Source: Owenia fusiformis
Taxonomy: Eukaryota; Annelida; Polychaeta; Sabellida; Oweniidae
Length of the DNA stretch: 64,000 bases
Reading direction: 5' to 3'
NCBI GenBank assembly: GCA_903813345.2
Contig: CAIIXF020000001.1
Span: forward strand, 45,341,885 to 45,405,884
In this document: one piece after another, positions 48,922-60,420 of the stretch
Position numbering within the stretch: the first letter of the stretch is position 1
How the letters are laid out: each line of letters opens with the position of its first letter
Notes under the pieces: generated by a model
Seen by the model: only the letters and a program-made list of their open reading frames with translations
What the model was told of the DNA's origin: nothing
The model's database searches: none
Position numbers and translations under genes: made by a program

Positions 48922-50356
48922 CAAAGTAACTAGTTGTGGAACAGTGTGGCTACGCCTATTGTATTAGTACTTCATATATTTGTAACTTACTGGTGATCAT
49001 GTAAATTCTCTCTGTGCGGTTTTACCTTAAAGTTCTGCTTGATTATGGTATATGTAGTATGTTGGTTTGGCTATGGTGGAATTACTATTACATACACGTA
49101 TGTATGATTCTCCAGAGAGCCTACATTTATATTCTAATTATAGTCGGGATAAGTAGTACATGAGCTTGATATCAACTGGATACTGATAATGAGTAAAGCA
49201 GCCCCCTATGCTGTCTTAACTAAATCTTATTCTGAAGAACAACCACTTCTAACTCCACATTCATATAATTCAGAACACAAACAAGATGCTTCTAATGCAA
49301 CAGCCTTTCTTCACATTGCTTCGTAAAGAGAGAACCTGCCAAATTAGACAATTATCACTGTTCAATGTAATAATCAGACCACTTTACGAAGAAACAGATG
49401 TAACTCACGTAATAATCAAGTTTTTCTAAGATTTATCCTACTTTCGTTCGTTTGCCGTAAGCCCAGTTGATGTAAGTACTCAATTGCACTAAACTGTTGT
49501 TGCAGCAATGCTTTCCAATGGACTCGAAGAGGTTGAAACAAATGAATCCTTGTTGATTAAGAAGAATTAATTGAATGCTGGGGTTTCATGATCATACACT
49601 AATTATAGAATGGTCTCAAGCAAAGGGACCATGTAAAACTTGTTTTGGTTGAATAACAGACGACGTGCTGTATTACACTGTTTTATGTTTTTGGAAACCG
49701 GTTAATTACGACAGTCCCTTTCATGCCATTGAATAATTCAAAGGGTGTTGTTATTTGAGACGTAGAGGGTCATTATGCCAGAATATTCCATTAGAAAGGC
49801 CAATGTACTCACAATGGGGCCAATTTCTGTTATATCGCCAAGATGTGGATTATCGACCAACCCTAAAATCCTCATCTTGTCCAACACATTTTGTGTGTAA
49901 TGGACGATACTTTATAGCATTTCATTATATTGCCCAACGATTACTGCCAATGAAAGATACTGCCAAATCAAAAACTTCCAGTCTCTAATATAGATGGCGA
50001 GGCAAAATGTCGTAATGAAAACCCACCTCGCTCTCTCTGTATTGTTCCGGTGTCTGTGGTGAATTTCACATCTCTCTATGAAATGTACCCATAAATCTTA
50101 ATAATGTCCTCCGAATGCCCATAATCTTAAATGTCCTCCAAATGCCCATAATTTTTTAATTGTTATTTTTTAATGAAAACACAGAATGAAATTCCAGCAG
50201 AGACAATTCTATCAAAAAAAGTTGAAGTTTATGGCAGTCTGGCCCAACAGCTACATGTATTTCGCGTTTGGAATGGACGATTTGATCTAACGAAGGAAGA
50301 ACACGTTTGTTCTGTTGAAAAGGAACGTGACACTGCGAAATGAACCATACCGAACC
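48922..50356. other. Intergenic, nothing recognised
   Basis: A 77-codon plus-strand frame at 49,755-49,988 has no family resemblance. A local duplication of TCCTCCGAATGCCCATAATC occurs near 50,107-50,150. Confidence 0.45.
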
Positions 50357-50634
50357 CAGGGGCGGATCTGGAAACCAACAAGGGGGGGGGGCAAATTTCA
50401 GGCCAGAGGAAAAAAATTCTGGGCCCCTTAAACCCAAAAGTGGGCCCAAATTTTGAAATTTTGAGGCCCATTTTCTTCAAAATTTGGCCTGAAATTAAAA
50501 AATAAGGCCGGCCCAGTAATGACCAAAAAGGCCCACTTTTTGGAGCCTGAAGGCCTTTATTGGCTCAAAATTTTTTTGGGCCCAATTTTTTTTTCTGGGC
50601 CCCAGCCCCCCCCCCCCCCCCTAATCCGCCAGTG
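50357..50634. mobile_element. Non-autonomous element, 278 bp, CAGGGGCGGAT ends, 5-bp duplication
   Basis: The ends are CAGGGGCGGATCTGG and AATCCGCCAGTG (CACTGGCGGAT read inward). GAACC is duplicated at 50,352-50,356 and 50,635-50,639. Inside are a G run, several GGGCCC and AGGCC blocks and a long C run. A second copy with its own 5-bp duplication lies at 60,772-61,098 in the opposite orientation. The open frames that cross it are artefacts of repeat composition. Confidence 0.85.
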
Positions 50635-50639
50635 GAACC

Positions 50640-52060
50640 TCAGCTGCTTTGAATGATGGCGACTTAAATTGATGTGTCTGTTGTTGATATGGCATATGGA
50701 CAGAATGACCAGAATTAAAATTAGTTGAACATATGATTTCAATTTCATGTTATATTTATTCATAGTCTATAAAAATTACAATTCTAAATGAGCTGCCAAT
50801 CGCTTCTTAGCATTATAGGCTAGCTTTTACTTAATTAATTACAAAATATAGTTACATGAAATGATTCAATATGAATTTGCGACTACACACTTTACATGAT
50901 GACTAGTAGAAGGATTATGTATCCTCCATGCCTTCAATGGTTACAGCATCAGTTACTGATGTACATTAAAGATATTTAGGGAAACATATACATAACACTT
51001 TGAACATATGAAAGAGGCTGAACTTGACAGAATGGACATCGACTCGAGGCTGATATATCAATGGACAGAATGTATGGTCAGAATTAAAGAGAGGATGGCG
51101 AAATACAATGACATATTAGAGAAGGGCACATACTTGAGCAAATACTTTATTGCCACAATAATTTGAACACTTCAAAACGTGCCAGGAACCAACGGATGAT
51201 CGGCTGCATCGTCTCAGTTATGTTTAGATCTAATACCTTTATTTAAATAAATTATTTTTGATAGCATTTTAGCTGATTCATATCATTGTAATGAATAAAA
51301 TAAGATTTTCATAAAGAGCTTGAATTTTTATTTTACTTGAAATTTTTTCCTTTGCTATCCAGGGCAATGCTGTTAAGTTCACGCTGTTGCAACGTTTACA
51401 ACCATGCCTTTCTTACGTCAAATCACCTACTCTGTCAGTGTCCGAATACAATAGTCTCGAGGATAATGAATCATCTATCATCAACAGAGCTCGAGTGCTT
51501 CTGTTACCTAGCTCATCATAGCATGATACCAAATCAAGCGCTAAAATGTGCTTATAGTGAAACAAGGGTGGGTTGAACATCAATGTCAAGGGAGAGGTAC
51601 CTATTTTACCATGCTACATCAGCATTTTATTTCGCATCTTTAAGTACGGGTACATGAGGTAAGAACCTTGAATTGGTAAGCTGGAAGCTTGTTCTTATCC
51701 CTCACTCACAATAATCACGGAGAGCAACGTTACACACCGTTTTTTCCGATGTACCACGTGACGGTCGAAATAAAATGACGGACATGTTGCCCTATGAGAA
51801 TAAAAATGTCCCAAATCACATTTTTGTGAAACTGAGGTTTTTGAAAGTTTAGGCATCTGTAACTTCAATACTATCTATCTGTTATTTACATTTTTTTAAT
51901 CAAATTTTTGTGTATATACACTAAAGAATTCATGAATTTTAAGATTTTCTAAGCCAATTTTTGAGCATATGAAAAAAGGAGATAGGACAATTCAATTCCG
52001 AGTTTTTCGTTACATCGAACGATTAAAGCTGAGCTATGTCCATTTTGCTAGTCTAAATGC
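50640..52060. other. Intergenic, nothing recognised
   Basis: AT-rich, with a 79-codon plus-strand frame (51,337-51,576) of no recognisable family. I see no repeats with clear ends. Confidence 0.45.
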
Positions 52061-52062
52061 TA

Positions 52063-53039
52063 TAGGGTGACAAAAAAACCACTTAACCCACTTAAGTCTT
52101 AATAACGTCGTCAATTATGCATATTAAGCTTAGTTATTTAGTACATGTATAGTCAACTGAATGTATGACAAAATGTTAAAGTTTTAGCATTCTAGCTCAA
52201 TAAATCTTAAAATGAGGCACGATTAGATAATGTGCTCCAAATGTGCACCACCACGTTGGATGCAGAGCTGGATTCTTCTTGCAAAATGGTCAATGACCCG
52301 ACTGCATTCATCTCTGTCTATCTCTCTAATTAGTCTTCCAATGTTGAGTTTGAGGTAATCAATGGTCAGTGGACTATCTGTATACACATTATCCTAGAGA
52401 TACCCCACCACAAATAAAAATGTGGGGGTTCAAATCAGGGGAGTGGGGGGGGGGCAGATGTGGCGGGTATGGTGACTGATTAATTAATCACCATAGTGAG
52501 CCTGAAGCCATTGAATGGACTCATTTGAGGTATGGGGAGTGGCACCATCTTGTTGGAACCATTGCTGGTCCCTTCTCAAGTCACATCGTCTACCCAGCGC
52601 TGTCCAAAACTTTTGAACGTTAGGGATGTAACGTTCTGAGTTGACTGTTGAGTTGTCTTGAGTTCTGACAGACCTCTCTCCCCGCATAGGTTGGTTTACC
52701 ATCACTTTTCTTCTTTGTTGGTTTTACAGTTCCTTCTGTTTCAAACTTCTGTACAAGTCTAAAGATCTGTGACTTGCAAGGGGCTCTTCTTGCCCTGTGA
52801 TCTCTCCTATAGGCAGTTTGTGTCTCTTTATAGGATTTTGTCTCGATATACTTTCTCACAATATAAGTCTTTTCTTCTGTCGCCCATGGCATGATTAATA
52901 TCTAAGCTACAGTACTAGTTATGGTGTCATTTTGTCATGCATTCAGTCTAGTTTCTACCCTGAAGAAATGAAGAATGTATGTATTATTCTTTTCGAGAAA
53001 TTTGATGATTTATGGGTTCCAGTTTTTTTTGTCACCCTG
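52063..53039 (-). mobile_element. Mariner-type DNA transposon, 977 bp, degenerate
   Basis: Terminal inverted repeats AGGGTGACAAAAAAA and TTTTTTTGTCACCCT lie one base inside TA dinucleotides (52,061-52,062 and 53,040-53,041), the Tc1/mariner target duplication. The interior holds a transposase relic on the minus strand. Its length is slightly short for an intact mariner (about 1.3 kb), in line with internal loss. Confidence 0.88.
52223..52892 (-). pseudogene. Mariner-type transposase relic with frameshifts and stops
   Basis: The start MPWATEEKTYIVRKYIETKS and SQIFRLVQKFETEGTVK fit the N-terminal helix-turn-helix DNA-binding part. A second frame carries QQDGATPHTSNESIQWLQ, with the second catalytic aspartate of the DDE/D triad in the typical QQDGA context. 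A third stretch, NVYTDSPLTIDYLKLNIGRL to a stop after HLEHII, fits the C-terminal end. The frames change between these parts, there are in-frame stops (one just before DNVYTD), and the segment with the first catalytic aspartate is missing or unreadable. It cannot make a working enzyme. Confidence 0.88.
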
Positions 53040-53041
53040 TA

Positions 53042-54054
53042 TTTTCAATGGACACAAATTTCTCTATTCGTTTTTTTTTCAAAAAGAAATTCAAATCACA
53101 GTTTAAAATTGTAATATAATAATTGGTTAAAGTGACACATAGAACAAAGTTAAATTGTATTTTTGAATTTTTTATGGAGTACAAATTGACACTGAAAAGC
53201 ATGCTATTGAGAGGAGATAGAGGTAAGGAAATATCACAGTAAGAAATTTGATAATATCGATAAATGTTTTTTATTATATAGTCCCTGGTAAATGCATCAT
53301 TTCTAGAATTTGTCTTTCATTTGCATACTTGCAATATAAAAATCATAGCTTGTGCAATTTCTCGTCACTTGAATAAGTAAATAATGCAGATGCTCAATAT
53401 GCAATGGTGCGGATCAACAAACATGGGCTTTTCATATCGACGTAACATATTGCATATCATACTGTGTGGAACATTTTCCATTATCTCCAATTAATAGCTT
53501 AGATGGTGTCCAAGGGATCGAAATGATTAATTACAACTGTACTGATTTGACAGATATGACGTCATGGTTCACAAAATGACGTAATGTATGATCAGTTCAT
53601 TTACAGACGAATTGGACAATCACAAGAAATATTAAATCTTCTTAAATCAAACAGCCACTGACAGTACAGACATTCACAGCATAATAAAAGTCATTTAGAA
53701 AATTGGAAAGTGTCTAATATAAGGAACTTGATAGTGTTGTCCAGATGATATGTATGGTTATATAAGTCTCGTAAATAAACTTTAGTATGACGTTTCTCAA
53801 TAAAGGTTGAGGTTATAACCAATAAAACAATTTGCCATCAAAGTAGACAGTATGCCAATTAACTAATACGACCAAATGTCAATGGCCAGATTAGGGGTAT
53901 TAGTAGTACTGTATACGCAGAGTGAACTGGGACTGTGGGATCAATATCCTCAATGACAGCGTTTTCCTAGATCTCATTACCGTGTTTTACCAATCATTAC
54001 TGATACCATTCCAAGGATGTAAATGTATTAACAACAACACTCACAAGCAAGATT
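53042..54054. other. Intergenic, nothing recognised
   Basis: AT-rich. The last 100 nt contain ATCATTACTGATACCATTCC, a decayed form of the minisatellite unit that follows. Confidence 0.5.
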
Positions 54055-55960
54055 CTAAAAATATAACCTGCAATCACTGCCACTTACTAGACTGGAACCA
54101 ACAATCACTGACATTATTCCAAAACTGTAACAAACAATCACTGAAATTATTCCAAGGCTATAACCAACAATCACTGACATTATTCCAAAACTGTAACTAA
54201 GAATGACTGAAATTATTCCAAGGCTATAACCAACAATCACTGACATTATTTCAAAACTGTAACTAAGAATGACTGAAATTATTCCAAGGCTATAACCAAC
54301 AATCACTGACATTATTCCAAAACTGTAACTAAGAATCACTGAAATTATTCCAAGGCTATAACCAACAATCACCGACACTATTCCAAAACTGTAACTAACA
54401 ATCACTGATATTATTCCAAGGCTATAACCAACAATCACTGACAATATTCCAAAACTGTAACAAACAATCACTGAAATTATTCCAAGGCTATAACCAACAA
54501 TCACCGACATTATTCTAAAACTGTAACTAGCAATCACTGGTATTATTCCACGGCTATAACCAACAATCACCGATACTATTCCAAAACTGTAACTAACAAT
54601 CACTGATATTATTCCAAGGCTATAACCAACAATCACTGACACTATTCCAAAACTGTTACTAAGAATCACTGAAATTATTCCAAGGCTATAACCAACTATC
54701 ACTGACACTATTCCAAAACTGTAACTAACAATCACTGATATTATTCCAAGGCTATAACCAACAATCACTGACACTATTCCAAAACTGTAACTAAGAATCA
54801 CTGAAATTATTCCAAGGCTATAACCAACTATCACTGACACTATTCCAAAACTGTAACTAACAATCACTGATATTATTCCAAGGCTATAACCAACAATCAC
54901 TGACATTATTCCAAAACTGTAACTAGCAACACTGGTATTATTCCACGGCTATAACCAACAATCACCGATACTATTCCAAAACTGTAACTAACAATCACTG
55001 ATATTATTCCAAGGCTATAACCAACAATCACTGACAATATTCCAAAACTGTAACTAAGAATCACTGAAATTATTCCAAGGCTATAACCAACTATCACCGA
55101 CATTATTCTAAAACTGTAACTAGCAATCACTGGTATTATTCCACGGCTATAACCAACAATCACCGATACTATTCCAAAACTGTAACTAACAATCACTGAT
55201 ATTATTCCAAGGCTATAACCAACAATCACTGACACTATTCCAAAACTGTAACTAACAATCACTGAAATTATTCCAAGGCTATAACCAACAATCACCGACA
55301 TTAATTATTCTAGAACTGTAACTAACTATCACTGGTATTATTCCAAGGCTATAACCAACAATCACAGACACCATTCCAAAACTGTAACTAACTATCACTG
55401 ATATTATTCCAAGGCTATAACCAACAATCACTGACACTATTCCAAAACTGTAACTTACAATCACTGATATAATTCCAAGGCTATAACCAACTATCACCGA
55501 CATTAATTATTCTAGAACTGTAACTAACAATCACTGATATTATTCCAAGGCTATAACCAACAATCACTGACAATATTCCAAAACTGTAACTAAGAATCAC
55601 TGAAATTATTCCAAGGCTATAACCAACTATCACCGACATTATTCTAAAACTGTAACTAGCAATCACTGGTATTATTCCAAGGCTATAACCAACAATCACT
55701 GACACTATTCCAAAACTGTAACTAACAATCACTGATATTATTCCAAGGCTATAACCAACTATCACTGACACTATTCCAAAACTGTAACTAACAATCACTG
55801 ATATTATTCCAAGGCTATAACCAACTATCACTGACACTATTCCAAAACTGTAACTAACAATCACTGATGTAATTTCAAGTCTGTAAGTGACCAGCATCCA
55901 CAGACACTTTCCCAAGACTGCACACTGACACCATTCCAAAACTGAAACTCACAATCACTG
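54055..55960. repeat. 33/66-bp minisatellite, about 57 half-units, open on the minus strand
   Basis: Two alternating 33-bp halves (…ATTATTCCAAAACTGTAAC… and …ATTATTCCAAGGCTATAACC…) form 66-bp units. As 33 nt is 11 codons, the minus strand stays open with frames of 283, 131, 74 and 152 codons; the encoded unit is SVIVGYSLGII SVIVSYSFGIV, strongly hydrophobic. Frames are split by a one-base loss near 54,930 (AGCAACACTGG) and by four-base insertions giving CATTAATTATTC near 55,300 and 55,503. Longer-period patterns of variants show that blocks of several units were copied together. I do not call a gene. Confidence 0.93.
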
Positions 55961-57376
55961 GTCAATCACTGGCACTCAATGTCCAAGCCTAAACCAGGCT
56001 ATAATCCTAAGCCAAGCTCTAACCCTTACCCAACCCGAAACCTTAAACCCTTCCGAGTAGATTCTCAAAATGTGACAATTTTGCTGTTCATAAACTTTTA
56101 TATCTCGAATCATGTGCAAAATCTTTGAATAATGATTTACTAGAGTGTATAGAACCTTTCAAGAATTGCTTTCTCATTCAGACAAAAATATTGATTTGTG
56201 GTATTCAACATTGAGAAAGTGGACTAATGACATGACCTGGACATTAATGCTGGGGTTCTAAGATCGGATTTATAATATTGCGGATATGAACTCCTGGCAA
56301 CTTGCTGATGATTCTTCAAATTTTAACTCGATTTGAAGCAAATTGAAAATGATGTTTCTGGGTGTTTTTCGAAGTCGAATATCGCACAACAAGGGGTAAA
56401 TATCAAGTGCCTGAAAGGCCAGCTCTAACTAAAGCCATTAAACATACTTTTAACCTTGACGTAGACAAAATCTGATTTCCCCATGATCAGTTCCGATCAC
56501 CCGAAGGACAATGGAGTTTGTCGCTGAAGCTTAGCTAGGAATAAGAGAAAAAGTAGTCGTAAGAATTTTCAAATGAATTAGAACTTTGACAAAATTACAA
56601 AGTTAAATATCAAGAATCTAAAAAAATCTCTCATGTCTCATTTATTGAATGTGTTTGACCATGGCTACTACTAAATTCAATCAACGCGATCGTAGAATTT
56701 AGTCATATGTGTCAATAGCCCTGTATATGTATCTCTTAATAAGATCATTGCCATTTATCACGCTATAATGACTGCTTCTTGGCAGAATCTATCCAATTTG
56801 GTAGGATTGGAATTGGAGCAAGAGGTTGTCTCGCCAGGAAAGTAAATAAATCTTACCAACAGATTCAATTTTGTTTTTGCCAGAGTAAATGTTGAACCAG
56901 TCTGATATTAGTTCTGAGGAGGTATATGTTATGAAACTCTTCTGAATGCGCATAACCGCCAGGGAGACACTTGCCTATTAGATCTCAATTATCACCATTG
57001 TCCAATAATGAACAATAATCTTTAAACTATGGTCCCCTGGTGGCACGTGTAATAATATTATATGAGCAAAACGTAACTTTGACTTGAAATTGAAAATATT
57101 GAAATTGGTATGGTTGCGATATTAACCAAACCAATCCAATAAGGACGTGTATTTACTTTCCTGTATTATATCAAAATCTGCTTGAAACTACCATTGAATT
57201 TCTATGGAAAATTCCTCAAAGAGAAAATTCTTGGGATTAAGGAATGTGTACCATTTGCACAATTTAAGAAATTATTGGCATACACGAAACCTATTTAAAA
57301 CAGCATTTATATTATTCAAAAGTGAATATGATCAATGATTCCCAGTCCTCTGAAGTTTAACAAGGCACAGACGTGA
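55961..57376. other. Intergenic, nothing recognised
   Basis: It begins with a short AACCCTTACCC-type stretch near 56,020, too brief and irregular for a telomere-like repeat. The rest shows no gene. Confidence 0.5.
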
Positions 57377-57484
57377 ACAATATCGTACCTAAAACACAGC
57401 ATTGTGGTCTTGTTGACCAAGAAAGCAAGATGGCCGCAGAAAAGTTAATCAGCTCTAGAACTTATCACTGTGTAACATATGTAA

Positions 57485-58340
57485 AAAAATTGAACGGTTT
57501 GGCTGGAAACCTGTAGACAAGCCTCGATAGACAAGATTTTAGGACGGAAAATCTAAAATGGCAGCCTTAACATTTACCCAGAATGCCCAAAAACTAATCA
57601 GTTCTTGACGTTGATATGTAGAAACATCCCTGAAAATTTCAGATGAATCCCTCAAATGGTTTGGCTGGAAACCTGTTGACAAGTCTTGAAAGTGAAGATT
57701 TTAGGACGGAAAATCCAAAATGGCCACCTTAAAATTTACCCAGAATGCCCAAAAAACCAATCAGTTCTTGACGTTGATATGTAGAAACATCCCTGAAAAT
57801 TTCAGATGAATCCCTCAAATGGTTTGGCTGAAAATCTGTAGACAAGTCTTGAAAGTGAAGATTTTAGGACAGAAAATCCAAATGGCCACCTTAAAATTTA
57901 ACCAGAATGCCCAAAAACTAATCAGTTCTTGACGTTGATATGTAGAAACATCCCTGAAAATTTCAGATGAATCCCTCAAAAGGTTTGGCTGGAAACCTGT
58001 AGACAAGTCTTGAAAGTAAAGATTTTAGGACGGAAAATCCAAAATGGCCACCTTAAAATTTACCAAGAATGCCCAAAAACTAATCAGTTCTTGACGTTGA
58101 TATGTAGAAACATCCCTGAAAATTTCAGATGAATCCTTCAAATAGTTTGGTTGAAAACCTGTAGACAAGTCTTGAAAGTGAAGATTTTAGGACGGAAAAT
58201 CCAAAATGGCCACCTTAAAATTTACCCAGAATGCCCAAAAACTAATCAGTTCTTGACTTTGATATGTAGAAACATCCCTGAAAATTTCAGATGAATCCCT
58301 CAAATGGTTTGGCTGGAAACCTGTAGACAAGCTGAAAAGT
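57485..58340. repeat. 162-bp tandem array, about 5 copies
   Basis: The marker GGTTTGGCTGGAAACCTGT, or its variants, recurs with GGCTGG near 57,501, 57,663, 57,826, 57,987, 58,149 and 58,311, a period of 161-163 bp. Each unit also has ATTTTAGGACGGAAAATCC and AATCAGTTCTTGACGTTGAT. The array lies between two 14-bp direct copies of ACAATATCGTACCT (57,377-57,390 and 58,369-58,382), which may be an insertion footprint. Stops occur in all frames I checked. Confidence 0.9.
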
Positions 58341-58401
58341 GAGACGCCGCCCGCCCGTCAAGCTGACTACAATATCGTACCTCTTGTTAGGTACGATAAA
58401 A

Positions 58402-58632
58402 AGATTCCCCATATACAAAACCACAAAAAATGAAATATCTTTTCTTATGTTGGGCAGATAGTAGTTTCTTTTACTGGACATATTTTTGTTTAAATAACTA
58501 ACAGAGACATGAGGATTATATGAAAATTGATCCACTTAAACTGATAATATTCAGGTGGGAACTTTCTTATATTTCTGCCATTAACCCGAATCACCACCTG
58601 GTGTTGAAACTTGTAACTCCTACTCGCACCTG
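58402..58632. repeat. Partial copy of the 13.8-kb MITE (right part)
   Basis: It aligns with the right part of 13,797-14,212: TTTACTGGACATATTTT, GGTTATATGAAAATTGA-like and CCACCTGGTG blocks appear in the same order, and it ends CTACTCGCACCTG. The left end and the TA flank are missing. Confidence 0.72.
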
Positions 58633-58639
58633 GGTAATT

Positions 58640-60417
58640 CATTTATGACAATAGTGTAAATCAGTAAAGTTTAATATCCATTCACACAAAGAGGGGGGGG
58701 GGGACCCCAGTGTTCAAAGATAACATACGCTTATAATGTAAATCTGTATTGAGATGACATAGTTGCTGATTGGTTTAGCGAGTCGATCGTTGATTGGTTT
58801 AAAACTAGGTCAATTTTAAAACTTTTAAAACCAAGATGGAGGGAAGTATAAATATACGTACCTCCGGGAAAGGAGGTGCGCGAAGGAGGAAATCGTATGC
58901 CATCAATTGAATCATGGGGTTTTCCCTCCTCTTATTCACACATAACTAGGTAAGGTGTGTATAATTCCAACCAATCCGAACACAGTATTTCTGATCGACA
59001 GGAGTATGTGAAATATCAATAATGCATGTGTTTTGTATAGTTGCTAAGTGACTACATGAAATTGATGTTTTGACCCTTGCAAAAAGTTTCATTAGAAATC
59101 TGTTCTTTTAGTGATTTTGTATCTTTTGAGGTAATTTTGTAGAAAATATTTTGCAATGTGTGAAAAGAATTTAAGCCCAAGACTCAATGCATTGTGGCTG
59201 CTTCATTCCACTCGGATGTTAATGGCTCGTGCTGAGGCAAGAGCCATATCTCACTCGGGTTTAGTAGTAAGTGATAACGACAATGGACTGAGGTTTAAAC
59301 GTCAGTTTACTAGTAGAACTGGTGGGTTAATATTTATAGATGAAAATGAGTTAATTCTTCGAGCAAAAGTTTAACCCTAAGGTGTTAGTTTATAATAAAA
59401 TTGCGTTAGAAAGGGTTTCAAACGACACATACGCAATTTTACAACAACACCATAAACACTGTGCACTGATTTTTGGCAACATGATTTCCTAAATACGACA
59501 GAAATACGAGCGACTTCTTGATTTAGAATTGTGAACAATTAACAGCATTAAAAAAACTCCGAACATTGAACTATTTTATTTATATCTTCGGAGAACGAGA
59601 ATCAAATTGACCCATCTTCACTTTTTGATATGTTTGGATCTTTTCTAAGAGGTCCATGTACTCAGACCTTCACAATTTAAAGATCTTAATCAGTTCAAAA
59701 TGTTCGGATTTTTTCTACTTTTGCCGTTCGGTAAATTACAACCGCGTTAAAAGTAAGCTTGGCAATTTACTTATACAGTGAAACTTGACTTAGAATCCTC
59801 TGGATCACGCCACAAAATGTGTAATAATACGTCAATACCATTCATTACAAAACTGCAAACATCTCCTTCACATGAGCCTTCGTTTTTTTAAATGATCTCT
59901 TGTTTCCTAAACTTTTGGAAACAAAGATTTGGAAAGAAATATCAACTCAGTGCTGAAACTGGCAGAGACATCATGAATACATGTGAACGTGAACAAACCA
60001 AAAGACGTGAGATTAATTACATCTAATTCGTGATCAAGACTCATTCGATTTGACAGATCTCTGAATAATGAATAAAATACATATAGACTATGGTCAATAT
60101 CTTAATAAGTCTATAGAAGTCTGATCTTGTTCGATTAACTAGTCTTATTGGTTTTGGTTTACTTCATTAATCTTGTAACAGTTCAATTGCAACTGAAGCT
60201 CAATACTGTCTCTATCCAATCCCCTTTGTTTCCAATATTTCATTTTTTTGTTGCTCGCATAAATATTCCTCAAGTTACCTGTATCATTACATTTCCTGTC
60301 ATTTGCGTGTATGTTGTTCAAAAGCCAATTAGAATGCATTATTTCGCTGTCGATTGTCATTTGTGATTATGGTAATGTCATCATGTTTTATTGGAATATA
60401 ATGTCATATTAGAACTA
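58640..60417. other. Intergenic, nothing recognised
   Basis: It has a G run near 58,692. A 72-codon plus-strand frame at 59,156-59,374 resembles no family I know. A possible decayed relative of the 376-580 MITE lies near 59,730-59,780. Confidence 0.45.
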
Positions 60418-60420
60418 TAT

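Noticed and set aside
50156-50763. Minus-strand ORFs of 68-97 codons across the G-run element
   Set aside because: They consist of proline/glycine runs produced by C and G tracts and cross the element's ends. They are repeat artefacts.
55990-56050. AACCCTTACCC-like stretch as a telomere-type repeat
   Set aside because: Too short and irregular; it adjoins the decayed edge of the 33-bp minisatellite.
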